Shown: positions 26,288 to 36,554 of the stretch, piece by piece
How the letters are laid out: each line of letters begins with the position of its first letter
Numbering within the stretch: position 1 is the first letter of the stretch
Source: an uncultured Bacteroidales bacterium
GTDB lineage: Bacteria > Bacteroidota > Bacteroidia > Bacteroidales > Muribaculaceae
Assembly: GCA_947176235.1 (NCBI GenBank)
Contig: CAMWPM010000005.1
Location: 20,312 to 84,311 of the forward strand
Length of the DNA stretch: 64,000 bases
Direction: 5' to 3'
Notes under the pieces: model-generated
Databases searched by the model: none
The model's input: only the letters and a program-made list of their open reading frames with translations
What the model was told of the DNA's origin: nothing
Program-made: the position numbers and the translations under genes

Positions 26288-29200
26288 ATGATGACAAGTA
26301 AATGCTTGAACCTCAAGACATTCTTTTTAGCTATCTTTGCAACGATAGCTTTAGGACTGTCGGCACAGACACAAGTAAAAGGTGTCGTCCTGGATCCGGA
26401 AGGTGAGCCCGTAATCGGAGCTACCGTACGTGAGAAAGGAACTCAGGCAGCAGCGGCCACTGACTTTGACGGCAATTTCACGCTCAAGGTCAAGAACCTC
26501 AATGCCACTCTCGTAGTGTCCTTCGTGGGCCTCGAGACAGCTGAAGTACCCCTGAACGGGCGCAGTGACGTTACCATCAACATGAAGGAGTCGAGCCTCA
26601 ACCTCGACGAAGTAGTGGTGGTTGGTTACGGCGTGATGAAGAAGAGCGACCTTGCAGGCGCATCTTCGTCACTTAATGAAGAAGCGATGAAGGGTACGAT
26701 CATCACGAATATGGATCAGGCTCTTCAGGGCCGTGCCACCGGTGTGCAGGCTCTCACCACTTCGGGTGCTCCCGGTTCCTCCTCATCAATCCGCGTGCGC
26801 GGTCAGGCTACCATCAACGCCAACGCCGAACCTCTCTACGTAATCGACGGTGTGATCGTGCAGGGTGGCGGTAACTCCGGTGCCGACTTCGGTCTGGGTG
26901 ATGCCCTCGGTAACGGCCGCACCTCGACGGTGTCGCCGCTTTCGACTATCAACCCCTCCGACATCGTGTCGATGGAAGTGCTGAAGGACGCATCCGCCAC
27001 CGCCATCTACGGTGCGCAGGGTGCCAACGGCGTAGTGCTCATCACCACAAAGCGTGGTAAGGCAGGCGAAGCCAAGTTCACCTACGACGGTATGGTGGCA
27101 GTACAGCACCAGCAGAAGCGCCTCGACATGATGAACCTCCGTGAGTTTGCATACTATTACAATGATCTGGTTGCCACCGGTCAGCAACAGAACAACAACT
27201 ACTACGCAGATCCTTCGCTTCTCGGCAAGGGCACGAACTGGCAGGACGCCATCTTCCGCACAGCACTCCAGACCCAGCATCAGGTGTCGGCTCAGGGCGG
27301 TACGGACAAAGTGCAGTACTACGTATCGGGCAGCTACATGAACCAGGAAGGTACACTTATCGGATCGGACTTCGAGCGATTCAGTGTACGCGCCAACCTT
27401 GACGCCCAACTTAAGAGCTGGCTGAAACTCGGACTCAGCGCCACCTACAGCGACATCAATGAAAACCTGAAGCTCGCCGACGGTGAGGCCGGTATCATCA
27501 ACTACTCGCTGACCACTGTTCCCGATATACCTATCTATGATATCGACGGTAACTATTCGACTGTAGTGCGTGAGGGTTACACCAACCCGAACCCCGTGGC
27601 ACTCGCCATGCTCGATGAGATCAAGCTCGGTCGCCAGAAGCTGACGGGCAACATCTTCTTCGACGTAACCCCCATCAAGAACCTTACATGGCACGCTGAA
27701 TTCGACTACGATGTCAGCGCCGCAAAATCTGACCGCTTCAAACCGACCGTCGACCTCGGCGGCTGGGTGCGCGGTACTAATGACTCTTCTGTCCAGAAGA
27801 ACTCTTCATGGTTCTGGGCTCTCAAGAATTACGTGACCTACACCGGTCAGGTGAGCAAGCTCAACTTCAATGCCATGGTGGGTCAGGAATGCTGGGAGTC
27901 GAACTACAACTACGAAGGCGTCAGCAACACCAACCTCCCCTCCAACGAGGTGCACAACCCGACGCTTGGCTCCGGCACTCCGACCATCAACGTGGGCTGG
28001 GGCTCTTCGGCAATGGCTTCTTTCTTCACCCGTGAAACCCTTAACTGGGATAACCGTTATCTTCTCACCTATACCTATCGCTACGACGGCTCGTCGAACT
28101 TCGGTCCGAAGAACCGCTGGGCAGGCTTCCACTCACTGGCAGGCGCATGGCGCTTCACCAACGAGAAGTTCCTGAAGTCGACGGCAGAATGGTTTGACAA
28201 CGGTAAGCTTCGTCTCGGCTGGGGTCAGACGGGTAACGCCAATATCGGCGGCTACGCCTGGGGTTCGGCTATCTCCCGTATGCCTTCTGCACTCGGTAAC
28301 GGCTACCGTCCCGCCAACATCGCCAACACCGCCATCAAGTGGGAAACTCAAGAGCAGTGGAACGTTGGTCTCGATCTCAACTTCCTGAACAACCGACTGA
28401 ACTTCGTGTTTGACGCCTACGTCAAGACCTCGAAAGACATGCTTATGGCAATGCAGCTTCCCTCCTACATGGGTACACAGGGTAACGGCTCATCTGCACT
28501 GGCAGCACCGAAGGGCAACTATGGTGAAATCCAGAACAAGGGTCTGGAATTCGAACTCACGGGACGTCCGTTCGTAGGAGCGTTCGAGTGGGAGTCGAGC
28601 TTCCAGATCTCCTTCAACCGCAACAAACTGAAAGCTCTGAGCGGTACCGCAAACGCAAGTCTCGTGGGCTACGGCCAGTGGAGCGACGTAGTGTCGGTGA
28701 CCAATATCGGTCAGCCTCTCTACAACTTCTACGGCTACGTAGTGGAAGGCGTATATCAGGATCTCGAAGATATCATGAACTCTCCGAAGAGCGACAAATA
28801 TCCGGCAGACGGCGTGTTCAACGCCTACAACACCGTATGGCCCGGCGACCTTAAGTTCAAGGACGTAAATGGCGACGGCAAGATCGACGAAAACGACCGC
28901 ACGGTGATCGGTAACCCGCTTCCCGACTTCACCTTCGGCTGGAACAATACTTTCCGCTACAAGAACTTCGACCTCAACATCTTCATCAACGGCAGCTACG
29001 GCAACGACGTGATGAACTACCTCGACATGAAGATCACCCACATGAACTCGGCATGGGCTAACCAGCTGAGCAAGGTGAACTACCGCGCACAGCTTGAGCC
29101 TATCGACCCGAATAAGACCGGTGACGGCTACTGGTGGTATAGCGACATCAACAACGTGCGCGTTGCCAATCCGGATGCCCGTCTTCCCCGCGCGACGACC

Positions 29201-29500
29201 AATGACCCGAACGACAACGACCGCATGTCGAGCCGCTACATAGAGGACGGCAGCTATATCCGCCTTAAGAACATCTCACTTGGCTATACCTTCCCGAAGA
29301 AGATCACCAACAAGCTTCACATCGAGAATCTCCGTCTCTACTGCAACATGCAGAATGTATGGACCATCACCGGCTACAGCGGTTACGATCCCGAAGTAGG
29401 CGCCAACACACAGGATTCGACCGGTCTGACCTACGGACTTGACTTCGGTCGCTATCCTTCGCCTTTCAGCTGCACGTTCGGCCTCAATCTCTCTTTCTAA
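26288..29500 (+). CDS. SusC-like TonB-dependent outer-membrane glycan transporter
   Basis: The first ATG is at 26288; an in-frame TTG six bases earlier is less likely. The 1070-residue protein has a signal peptide (about 1-27, ending LGLSAQT), a carboxypeptidase-regulatory-like domain (VKGVVLDPEGEPVIGATVREKG, about 30-110), a TonB box (DEVVVVGYG), a plug domain (about 115-245, with QALQGRATGVQ and PLYVIDGVIV) and a 22-stranded barrel ending in TFGLNLSF. This is a standard SusC. It imports oligosaccharides across the outer membrane, using energy from TonB, and works with SusD 24 bases downstream. The substrate is inferred as mannan or glucomannan fragments from the linked enzymes. Codon use is strongly biased, suggesting high expression. 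Confidence 0.95.
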   Translation: MMTSKCLNLKTFFLAIFATIALGLSAQTQVKGVVLDPEGEPVIGATVREKGTQAAAATDFDGNFTLKVKNLNATLVVSFVGLETAEVPLNGRSDVTINMKESSLNLDEVVVVGYGVMKKSDLAGASSSLNEEAMKGTIITNMDQALQGRATGVQALTTSGAPGSSSSIRVRGQATINANAEPLYVIDGVIVQGGGNSGADFGLGDALGNGRTSTVSPLSTINPSDIVSMEVLKDASATAIYGAQGANGVVLITTKRGKAGEAKFTYDGMVAVQHQQKRLDMMNLREFAYYYNDLVATGQQQNNNYYADPSLLGKGTNWQDAIFRTALQTQHQVSAQGGTDKVQYYVSGSYMNQEGTLIGSDFERFSVRANLDAQLKSWLKLGLSATYSDINENLKLADGEAGIINYSLTTVPDIPIYDIDGNYSTVVREGYTNPNPVALAMLDEIKLGRQKLTGNIFFDVTPIKNLTWHAEFDYDVSAAKSDRFKPTVDLGGWVRGTNDSSVQKNSSWFWALKNYVTYTGQVSKLNFNAMVGQECWESNYNYEGVSNTNLPSNEVHNPTLGSGTPTINVGWGSSAMASFFTRETLNWDNRYLLTYTYRYDGSSNFGPKNRWAGFHSLAGAWRFTNEKFLKSTAEWFDNGKLRLGWGQTGNANIGGYAWGSAISRMPSALGNGYRPANIANTAIKWETQEQWNVGLDLNFLNNRLNFVFDAYVKTSKDMLMAMQLPSYMGTQGNGSSALAAPKGNYGEIQNKGLEFELTGRPFVGAFEWESSFQISFNRNKLKALSGTANASLVGYGQWSDVVSVTNIGQPLYNFYGYVVEGVYQDLEDIMNSPKSDKYPADGVFNAYNTVWPGDLKFKDVNGDGKIDENDRTVIGNPLPDFTFGWNNTFRYKNFDLNIFINGSYGNDVMNYLDMKITHMNSAWANQLSKVNYRAQLEPIDPNKTGDGYWWYSDINNVRVANPDARLPRATTNDPNDNDRMSSRYIEDGSYIRLKNISLGYTFPKKITNKLHIENLRLYCNMQNVWTITGYSGYDPEVGANTQDSTGLTYGLDFGRYPSPFSCTFGLNLSF

Positions 29501-29524
29501 ACTCAATCAACAGGAAACAAAGTC

Positions 29525-31255
29525 ATGAAAATCAACAATATCAAGAATTTCATCCTGATCGGAGCCCTCGGGGTGTCGATGGCATCGTGTGAGGACTTCC
29601 TCGACCGTCCTGCCGAAGACAACTACAACACCGACAACTTCTATCAGAACGACGAACAGTGCTATCAGGGAGTGAACTACCTCTACAATTCACCCTGGTA
29701 TGACTTCCAGCGCGGCTTCATCCGCGTGGCTGAAACAATGTCGGGCAACGAGTTCGAAAGCCAGAATCCCTATATGAACTTCTCGGTGAACGGCACGAAC
29801 GAGGACCTGATCAACATGTCGTACTCGCTGTGGGCAGTGATCGGTCACGCCAACACCGTCTATAACAGCCTCAAGGGCGCGAGCGGCACAGCATCGGAGA
29901 CGGTGAAGAACGCCTGCATGGGCGAGTGCCTGACCTGGAAGGCAATGGCATATTTCTATCTGGTGCGTACCTTCGGCGATGTGCCCATCATCCACGACAA
30001 CTCGGAGGTGCTCGGCTCGGGTAACTACAACAGTGTGTTCAAGGTGCAGAAGGCTGACGTGTACGAGTACATCATCATGACCCTTGAAAAGGCACTCGAG
30101 CTTCTTCCGAAGTCGACCACCCAGAAGGGACGTATCGACTACTACTGCGCCGAAGGTCTGCTTGCCAAGGTGTACCTGACCCGTTCGGGTCTCGGGATGT
30201 CAGGCTCCCGCAATGATGCTGATCTCGCTGAAGCTGCAAAACTTGCAAAGGACGTGATCGACAACTCAGGTCGCAGCCTGATGGAGAATTACTCCGACAT
30301 CTTCCGCATGCAGAACAACGAGTGCGAAGAGTCTCTTATCGCATGGCGCTGGAGCGCAGGCCGCTCACCCTGGACTCAGCAGAATACCCTTCAGAGTGAC
30401 CTCGCAATGGGTGGCTTCTCGGAATTCGGTGACACATGGGGCGGCTGGCGCGGACCGTCGGTTGACCTTCAGGACGCATTCGGGGTAAGCTCGCTTGACA
30501 ATCCTGCTACGCGCATCGACGTAGATACCCGCCGCAAAGCGACGATGATGCTCCCCGGTGACGTCTATGAATACTTCTGGACTGACAAGGGCGGCTTCGA
30601 CCTCCTGAAATTTGTCTACGATCCCGAATATGGCAAGGGGGGCCCCGGCGGCACATGGCAGTGCGGTACCGGCGCACAGCACGTGAAGCACCTCTACGGT
30701 GACACATACGACCACGAGCAGGCTCTCGGCACTTCGCCAGAGAACATGGCTTACGGTCTCGCCACCCATATTCTCCGTCTTGCCGACGTCTATCTGATCT
30801 ATGCAGAAGCTGCCCTCGGCAACAATGCATCGACTTCGGACGCCAGCATCCTTGCAGCCTTCAATGCAGTTCGCGAGCGCGCCCATGTCTCCACAAAGAC
30901 CTCCATCACTTTCGATGACATCTGGAAAGAGCGTCGTCTGGAACTTGCCATGGAGGGTGACCGCTGGTACGACTTCGTACGCCGCAGCTACTACGACGTA
31001 CAGTCATGTATCGACGAACTGAAAGGTCAACGTCGTGCAGGTTACGACGGCTTTGATGACGTGGCAAGCAGATATTATGAGTCAGGACAGTGGACGGTAG
31101 ATCCCAACACCACGAAATACAATACGGATCAGCCCGTGCCGAACGTGACCGCAGCATCGTTCACACTTCCCTTCCCGACGGAGGATGTAGTGTTCAACCC
31201 CAACCTCCTCGCCGAGCCAATCCACGAGGAAGTGCGCGAACTCTATGCATATTGA
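29525..31255 (+). CDS. SusD-like surface glycan-binding lipoprotein
   Basis: A 576-residue RagB/SusD protein. The lipobox is SMASC (Cys22), followed by EDFLDRPAEDN, with acidic residues that fit surface export. The TPR-like N-terminal half and the SusD fold are seen in FYQNDEQCYQGVNYLYNSP, the conserved AKAMAYFYLVRTFGDVPI region (here CLTWKAMAYFYLVRTFGDVP), and the C-terminal RRLELAMEGDRWYDFVRR motif. It caps the SusC barrel and delivers glycans. Co-transcribed with susC. Confidence 0.95.
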   Translation: MKINNIKNFILIGALGVSMASCEDFLDRPAEDNYNTDNFYQNDEQCYQGVNYLYNSPWYDFQRGFIRVAETMSGNEFESQNPYMNFSVNGTNEDLINMSYSLWAVIGHANTVYNSLKGASGTASETVKNACMGECLTWKAMAYFYLVRTFGDVPIIHDNSEVLGSGNYNSVFKVQKADVYEYIIMTLEKALELLPKSTTQKGRIDYYCAEGLLAKVYLTRSGLGMSGSRNDADLAEAAKLAKDVIDNSGRSLMENYSDIFRMQNNECEESLIAWRWSAGRSPWTQQNTLQSDLAMGGFSEFGDTWGGWRGPSVDLQDAFGVSSLDNPATRIDVDTRRKATMMLPGDVYEYFWTDKGGFDLLKFVYDPEYGKGGPGGTWQCGTGAQHVKHLYGDTYDHEQALGTSPENMAYGLATHILRLADVYLIYAEAALGNNASTSDASILAAFNAVRERAHVSTKTSITFDDIWKERRLELAMEGDRWYDFVRRSYYDVQSCIDELKGQRRAGYDGFDDVASRYYESGQWTVDPNTTKYNTDQPVPNVTAASFTLPFPTEDVVFNPNLLAEPIHEEVRELYAY

Positions 31256-31291
31256 TTTTCCCACCAGTGAAAAGCTAATAACAACGAGACA

Positions 31292-32605
31292 ATGAACAAC
31301 TCAAGATACACGAAATGGGCACTTGGCGTCGCAGTAGCGGTGCTCGGGATCACTGCAGTGAGCTGCGATGACCAGCCCGACAAATTTGAGATGACCGGCG
31401 GCGTGCCTACGATCAAGTATGTGCGCGTGACGACGCCGGAGTCAGGCGACTCGCTCATCACGGGCGCCTATATGGAGAATACGATCTGCCTGGTGGGTGA
31501 CAATCTTCGTTCGATCCACGAGATGTACTTCAACGACCAGAAGGCAATCCTCAACACCTCACTGATCACTGACCACACGCTTATCGTGGACGTGCCGAAG
31601 AACATCCCTGAAGATGTGACTGACAAGATCTACATGCACACCCGCGACGGTGAAATCGTGACTTACGACTTCAACGTGCTTGTACCGGGACCGGCGGTAC
31701 GCTCCATCTCCTGTGAGTGGACCAAACCGGGCAATGAAGCCACCATCTACGGTGACTATTTCATCGACGATCCCAACAAACCGCTGAAGATCACTTTCTC
31801 CGGCAATGTGGAACTTCCTTACGAGAACATCAAGAAAATCACAAAGACAGCCATCACATTCGAAGTGCCTGAGAACTGGACCGAGGGCTACATGAACGTC
31901 ACCACACTCTACGGTACGTCGCGCTCATCGTTCAAGTTCCACGACACGACCAACATCCTCTTCGACTGGGATGGCAATAACGGTGGACTCGCAACCGGTC
32001 ACGGCTGGCGCGGCGGCGTCATCCATCAGGACGGTGATGATGAAGGCGTTGAAGCACTTGATGGCGGCTACCTCTTCTTCTCGGCAGATCTCAGCGGCGA
32101 AGCCGGAGCAACCTGGGCAGAAGATGGATTCTCCTTCAACTACTGGCCTGACGCGTCGGGAGAATTCGGTCCTCTGAGCAGCCGTCCGGAGTTTGCAGAT
32201 CTGATTTCGGATTATGGTGTAGACGGACTTCAGATTAAGTTCGAGATGTGCATTCCGGCTTCCAATCCCTGGAGTTCCTGCGCCATGCAGATAATCTTCA
32301 CAGGTGATGATGCCGTGACTTACGATACAGCCAACAACACTTACATAAGCGATGAAAACGTTCCGCGAGGCCTTTATAATCCCTGGAAGGCAGTAGGATC
32401 CTACGACACCGGAGGCAATTGGACCACAGTGTCGATGCCGCTCAGCCAGTTCACGTTCAAGCCTGACGGCGGTGTCTGTGGCAACAAGCTGAATCAGAAC
32501 ATGCTCACCGGTCTGACTTTCTTCGTGTGGAGCGGCGGTGTGTCAGGAACCGATTGTACGCCTGTCATACTCCTTGACAACATACGAGTAGTACCAGTTG
32601 AATAA
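31292..32605 (+). CDS. Surface glycan-binding lipoprotein with IPT/TIG domains
   Basis: A 437-residue protein in the position of a SusE/SGBP gene. The lipobox ends at SC (about residue 25), followed by DDQPD, an acidic stretch that fits surface export. Residues about 35-210 hold one or two IPT/TIG-like beta-sandwiches (for example VRVTTPESGDSLITGAYM and AVRSISCEWTKPGNEATIYG). The C-terminal half (about 220-437) starts LFDWDGNNGG and ends DNIRVVPVE, a beta-sandwich with Trp-rich loops (HGWRGG, FNYWPD, NPWSS) that resembles the terminal binding domain of xyloglucan SGBP-B proteins. It probably binds polymer at the cell surface. Ligand not determinable. Confidence 0.8.
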   Translation: MNNSRYTKWALGVAVAVLGITAVSCDDQPDKFEMTGGVPTIKYVRVTTPESGDSLITGAYMENTICLVGDNLRSIHEMYFNDQKAILNTSLITDHTLIVDVPKNIPEDVTDKIYMHTRDGEIVTYDFNVLVPGPAVRSISCEWTKPGNEATIYGDYFIDDPNKPLKITFSGNVELPYENIKKITKTAITFEVPENWTEGYMNVTTLYGTSRSSFKFHDTTNILFDWDGNNGGLATGHGWRGGVIHQDGDDEGVEALDGGYLFFSADLSGEAGATWAEDGFSFNYWPDASGEFGPLSSRPEFADLISDYGVDGLQIKFEMCIPASNPWSSCAMQIIFTGDDAVTYDTANNTYISDENVPRGLYNPWKAVGSYDTGGNWTTVSMPLSQFTFKPDGGVCGNKLNQNMLTGLTFFVWSGGVSGTDCTPVILLDNIRVVPVE

Positions 32606-32627
32606 TAAACAGTAAACTTATCCAACA

Positions 32628-34979
32628 ATGAAATATGTACAAAAACTGATTGCTGCGTTATTAGCAGTCATCATGATAGCTCCGGCAGTCGTGTTGACAT
32701 CGTGCAACGACGATGACGACTTCGGCACCGAGCAATACAAAGGAGGCATCAACCTCAATGTGTGGGGACCCTCACCCGTGATGCGCGGAGGTCAGCTCCG
32801 CTTCCTTGGTTCGGGTCTGGATCAGGTGACAGGCATCACTCTTCCCGGCGCGGGTGAAATCACCGACATTATGGTGGTAAGCCCCGAGGAGATCCAGATC
32901 ACCGTCCCTCAGAATGCCGAACCGGGCTATGTCACCCTCCACACTCCGAAGGGAGACATCACCACAATCACCGAACTTACCTTCACCGAGCCGATCGTGC
33001 TTGAATCGATGACTCCGCTGAGCGTGAAACCGGGCGACGTGATCACTCTCAAAGGTGACTATCTGAATCTTATCCATGAGATCATCTTCGCAGATGATGT
33101 GACAGTGGGTGAGGCTGACTTCACGAGCCACAGCCGCTATGAAATCAAGGTGGCAGTCCCCGCAGAGGCACAGACCGGCAAGATCATCCTCAGCGACGCT
33201 GACGAGGAAATGCCCAACTGGGTTTACTCGGACGAGGAACTCGTGGTGGCACTTCCCACGGTGGCAGAGCCTCTCGACCTGACTAATGCGAAGCCCGGCG
33301 ACGTGGTGACAATCAGCGGTCAGAACCTTGACCTTACGGTAGACGTGCAGATGGCTAACGGCGAAAGTCTTCCCTTCGAACTCACTGAGGACGGCAAGCT
33401 GGTGTTCACGCTTCCCGAAAATGCAGTGGACGGCGCTATCGTGGCTATCGCCGCATCGGGCGTGAAGGTGGTGATCGCCAATATCGGCATGGTAGAACCG
33501 ACCGAGATGGTAGCAACCCCCGCTACCGAACTCCGCGGCGGTGACATCGTGACAATCAAGGGTCTGAACCTCGATCAGGTTGTGAGCATCGTATTCCCCG
33601 GCGTAGCTGACGCAGTGGAACCCGCAACCATCAGCAACGGCGAACTTACGGTAGCATTCCCCGAAAAGGCACAGTCGGGTGCCATCACCCTTAATCTCAA
33701 GAGCGGCAAGACAAATGCTAATGTGGAGCTTGCAACGGCGAAGCCCATGAATATCTCATACGCTCCCGCTCCCGTACCTTCAGGCGGCGAACTGACCGTG
33801 AAGGGCAGCAATCTTGACGTTGCTTCGGCAATCGTGTTCGGCGGCGACGTAGAAGTGGCTATCGAGAATCCGACGGCTACAGAGTTCAAGGTAATGGTTC
33901 CGCTGAGCGCACAGTCGGGCGCACCCGTTATCAAGATGGCAAACGGCGAGAGCGTAGAGGCTCCCGAACTTGAAATCGCCCTCCCGACGATCGCTTACAT
34001 CACCGAGATGCCCGCAGAGGATGCTGAAATCCATGCAGGAACAGTGTTCAGCGTGCAGATCGCCAATGAGAAACTCCTCACAGGCGTGAAGGTGAACGGC
34101 GAAGACGTGCAGTACATCCTCAATGGCACAACGCTCTACATCAATCTTCCCGAAACGTGCGGCAGCGGAACAACCGTAACGCTCGTGTCAGGCGACGAAT
34201 CGCTCGACTATGTGTTTGACTTTATTCCTCAGACCCACGTGGGCATCACGCTTTGGGAAGGAATGTTTGAGAACGGAGGCTGGGCCGGTATGCAGGATCT
34301 CGCATGGGGCGGCTACGACTGGTCGAATATCCCCGCGGGAGCTATCATCACGCTGTATGTAACTCCGACGGTAGCCGACGGTGAATGGTGGTGCGTATCG
34401 CTGCGCCACGGCAACGACTGGGGTAACCTACCCGCACCGATACCCGGTCAGTATGACAATCCGGCAGACGGCATGGTACAGTTTGAACTGACCGAGGAAG
34501 TGAAAGCCGATATTATCGCCAACAACGGATTTGTGGTGAGCGGTACGGGCTATATCATGACGAAGATTACCGCAGAGTGGGAGATTTCGCTTGAGACTCA
34601 GGTCATGTTTGACTGGGATTATCCGGTAGACATGGGTAATTACAGTATCAATCTTGAGGGTAAGCCCGGATCTGCCTTAATTGATGCAGGTGTCAAGAAG
34701 GGACAGACACTCACTATTTACTGTACGCCTACCGCTGATTATAACACAGCAGATCCTCAAGTCCATATTCAGATTTTTGATGGTCACTGGGGTGCTCTTA
34801 CTTTCCCTGAAATTAATGGTGGAGGTCAGTTTAATGAAGCCACTTGGGGTGATATGAGCAAAATCGAAATCAAGGTTACTGACGAACTTTACGAGAAGTT
34901 CACTACTCTGACAGACTGGGGATACTGCATTATCTTCCAGGGTAATAATATCCTTATTAATAAGGTGACGCTGAAATAA
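32628..34979 (+). CDS. Large multi-IPT surface glycan-binding lipoprotein
   Basis: A 783-residue lipoprotein (lipobox VVLTSC, then NDDDDFG, a strong acidic export signal). By eye I count six IPT/TIG-like repeats of about 80 residues from about 40 to 530, each with a GGxxTxxGxxLD-type strand pair (RGGQLRFLGSGLDQV, KPGDVVTISGQNLDL, RGGDIVTIKGLNLDQV, PSGGELTVKGSNLDVA). After these come two tandem C-terminal beta-sandwich domains of about 115-125 residues that look duplicated. The last about 370 bases are visibly richer in A and T at third positions than the rest. The repeats form a stalk that lifts the binding domains away from the membrane. A perfect terminator follows the stop codon. Confidence 0.78.
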   Translation: MKYVQKLIAALLAVIMIAPAVVLTSCNDDDDFGTEQYKGGINLNVWGPSPVMRGGQLRFLGSGLDQVTGITLPGAGEITDIMVVSPEEIQITVPQNAEPGYVTLHTPKGDITTITELTFTEPIVLESMTPLSVKPGDVITLKGDYLNLIHEIIFADDVTVGEADFTSHSRYEIKVAVPAEAQTGKIILSDADEEMPNWVYSDEELVVALPTVAEPLDLTNAKPGDVVTISGQNLDLTVDVQMANGESLPFELTEDGKLVFTLPENAVDGAIVAIAASGVKVVIANIGMVEPTEMVATPATELRGGDIVTIKGLNLDQVVSIVFPGVADAVEPATISNGELTVAFPEKAQSGAITLNLKSGKTNANVELATAKPMNISYAPAPVPSGGELTVKGSNLDVASAIVFGGDVEVAIENPTATEFKVMVPLSAQSGAPVIKMANGESVEAPELEIALPTIAYITEMPAEDAEIHAGTVFSVQIANEKLLTGVKVNGEDVQYILNGTTLYINLPETCGSGTTVTLVSGDESLDYVFDFIPQTHVGITLWEGMFENGGWAGMQDLAWGGYDWSNIPAGAIITLYVTPTVADGEWWCVSLRHGNDWGNLPAPIPGQYDNPADGMVQFELTEEVKADIIANNGFVVSGTGYIMTKITAEWEISLETQVMFDWDYPVDMGNYSINLEGKPGSALIDAGVKKGQTLTIYCTPTADYNTADPQVHIQIFDGHWGALTFPEINGGGQFNEATWGDMSKIEIKVTDELYEKFTTLTDWGYCIIFQGNNILINKVTLK

Positions 34980-34991
34980 ATTCACCAATAC

Positions 34992-35035
34992 ATCACAGGG
35001 GATTTTCTCTCATGTAAATCCCCTGTGATTTTTTT
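34992..35035 (+). terminator. Strong intrinsic terminator inside the mannan locus
   Basis: A perfect 14-bp stem, ATCACAGGGGATTT (34992-35005) with AAATCCCCTGTGAT (35016-35029), loop of 10 bases, then a run of T. It separates the SusC/D/SGBP genes from the GH26 and downstream enzymes. No new TAnnTTTG promoter is seen before 35061. Confidence 0.88.
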
Positions 35036-35060
35036 ACTATAACACTACCAATTCACATCA

Positions 35061-36488
35061 ATGGAAAGCATTAAGAAAACATTTGGCAAGTGCCTGATAG
35101 CCATTGCCTGTGCGCTGACCATCACGTCGTGCGGCAGCGACAGTAAAGACGACGAACCCGTAGGACCTCAGCAGAAGCTGACGCTGCGGACACAGTCGAT
35201 AGCCGACAATTCATCAGTGGACGCTGCGAGCACAAAGTCGATCGTCCTCTCGTACAACAATCTCATAGAAATCAAGGATGCCGCAGGAATCACCCTGAAC
35301 GGCGCAAAAGCAGATGCCTCAGCCAGCGGCATGGATCTGACAATAGATCTGAATCTGGAACCCTGGAAGGAATATTCGCTTGAACTCAAAGCCGGAGCCA
35401 TCGCCGTGAAGGGCAATGACAAAGCCGTGTCGGAGAGCAAGACCATCATATTTGACACAAAATACGGCAAGGACCCGAATGCCGACCCGACGGCAACGGT
35501 GGCAAAGACGCTTGTGAACAGCAAAGCCACGAAGGAGACAGTGAACCTCTACAATCTGCTGCTCGAGAACTACGGGAAGAAGATCTTCTCGGGTACGATG
35601 GGCGGTGTGGCTCTGGAGACGGGCTACTATGACATGGTGGCAAACGGAACAGGGCTGAATCCGGCAATCATCGGATTTGACTTCATTCACTTAGGATGGT
35701 CGCCCGCCAACTGGATCGACTATACGAAAATCAATGTGGTGAAGGAATCGTGGGACAAAGGGCGCATCATATCGTTCTGCTGGCACTGGAATGTGCCCGA
35801 CAGCGAAGCCAACGTGGGGAATCCGAGCAATTACAATGCCCGCAACAAGTTCAGCGCCAAGAATGCCGTGACTCCCGGAACGTGGGAGAACGACTTCATC
35901 AACAAGGATCTGGAGAAGGTGGCTGAGACGCTGAAAATGTATCAGGACTCAGGTATCCCGATTCTGTGGCGTCCGCTGCATGAAGCAGCCGGCGACTACA
36001 AGTGGGGCGCATGGTTCTGGTGGGGATTCGAAGGCGTTGAGGCTACGAAGGATCTATGGAAGTACATGTATAACAAGCTCACGAATGAGTATGGCATCAA
36101 TAACCTGATCTGGGTGTGGACGATGCAGTGCTCGGACGAAGGACGTCCGGCAAGCATTGACAAGCTCAGAGGCGCATATCCGGGCGACGAATACGTGGAC
36201 ATCGTCGGTGCCGATATCTACCCGCAGAAGGTGGGAGAGTCGACCAACGCACAGTTCAATCTGATGAATGAGGCAATCAACGGCAAGAAGATGCTGACGC
36301 TGAGCGAGGTCGGGCTGTTCCCAAGCTTTGAACTCGCCGAGAAGGACGGTTGCCTGTGGTCGTACTTCATGCAGTGGTATGACGACGACGCAAATCAGGA
36401 CGGTTACCAGCCGGGCGTGAGTGACTTCAACACGCTTAAAACGTGGAAAGACGTGATGAGCGAGCCGATAGTGATCAACGCCAGATGA
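35061..36488 (+). CDS. GH26 endo-beta-1,4-mannanase, surface lipoprotein
   Basis: A 475-residue protein. The lipobox is TITSC, followed by GSDSKDDEP; the acidic run suggests export to the cell surface. An N-terminal beta-domain (about 35-140) precedes the GH26 catalytic domain (about 150-475). The acid/base is Glu308 in LWRPLHEAAG and the nucleophile is Glu416 in LTLSEVGLFPS, the usual GH26 pair. Expected to cut mannan or glucomannan outside the cell. It starts 26 bases after the internal terminator and leads the enzyme block. Confidence 0.9.
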   Translation: MESIKKTFGKCLIAIACALTITSCGSDSKDDEPVGPQQKLTLRTQSIADNSSVDAASTKSIVLSYNNLIEIKDAAGITLNGAKADASASGMDLTIDLNLEPWKEYSLELKAGAIAVKGNDKAVSESKTIIFDTKYGKDPNADPTATVAKTLVNSKATKETVNLYNLLLENYGKKIFSGTMGGVALETGYYDMVANGTGLNPAIIGFDFIHLGWSPANWIDYTKINVVKESWDKGRIISFCWHWNVPDSEANVGNPSNYNARNKFSAKNAVTPGTWENDFINKDLEKVAETLKMYQDSGIPILWRPLHEAAGDYKWGAWFWWGFEGVEATKDLWKYMYNKLTNEYGINNLIWVWTMQCSDEGRPASIDKLRGAYPGDEYVDIVGADIYPQKVGESTNAQFNLMNEAINGKKMLTLSEVGLFPSFELAEKDGCLWSYFMQWYDDDANQDGYQPGVSDFNTLKTWKDVMSEPIVINAR

Positions 36489-36554
36489 AAAGGGCGTGAG
36501 ATGACTACGCACTGACATAACGACAGCTTCAACATAGACAAGGAAAGAGCAGAA

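Noticed and set aside
26786-27694. A 302-codon minus-strand frame inside susC
   Set aside because: Mirror of a strongly codon-biased gene; no signal, motif or promoter supports it.
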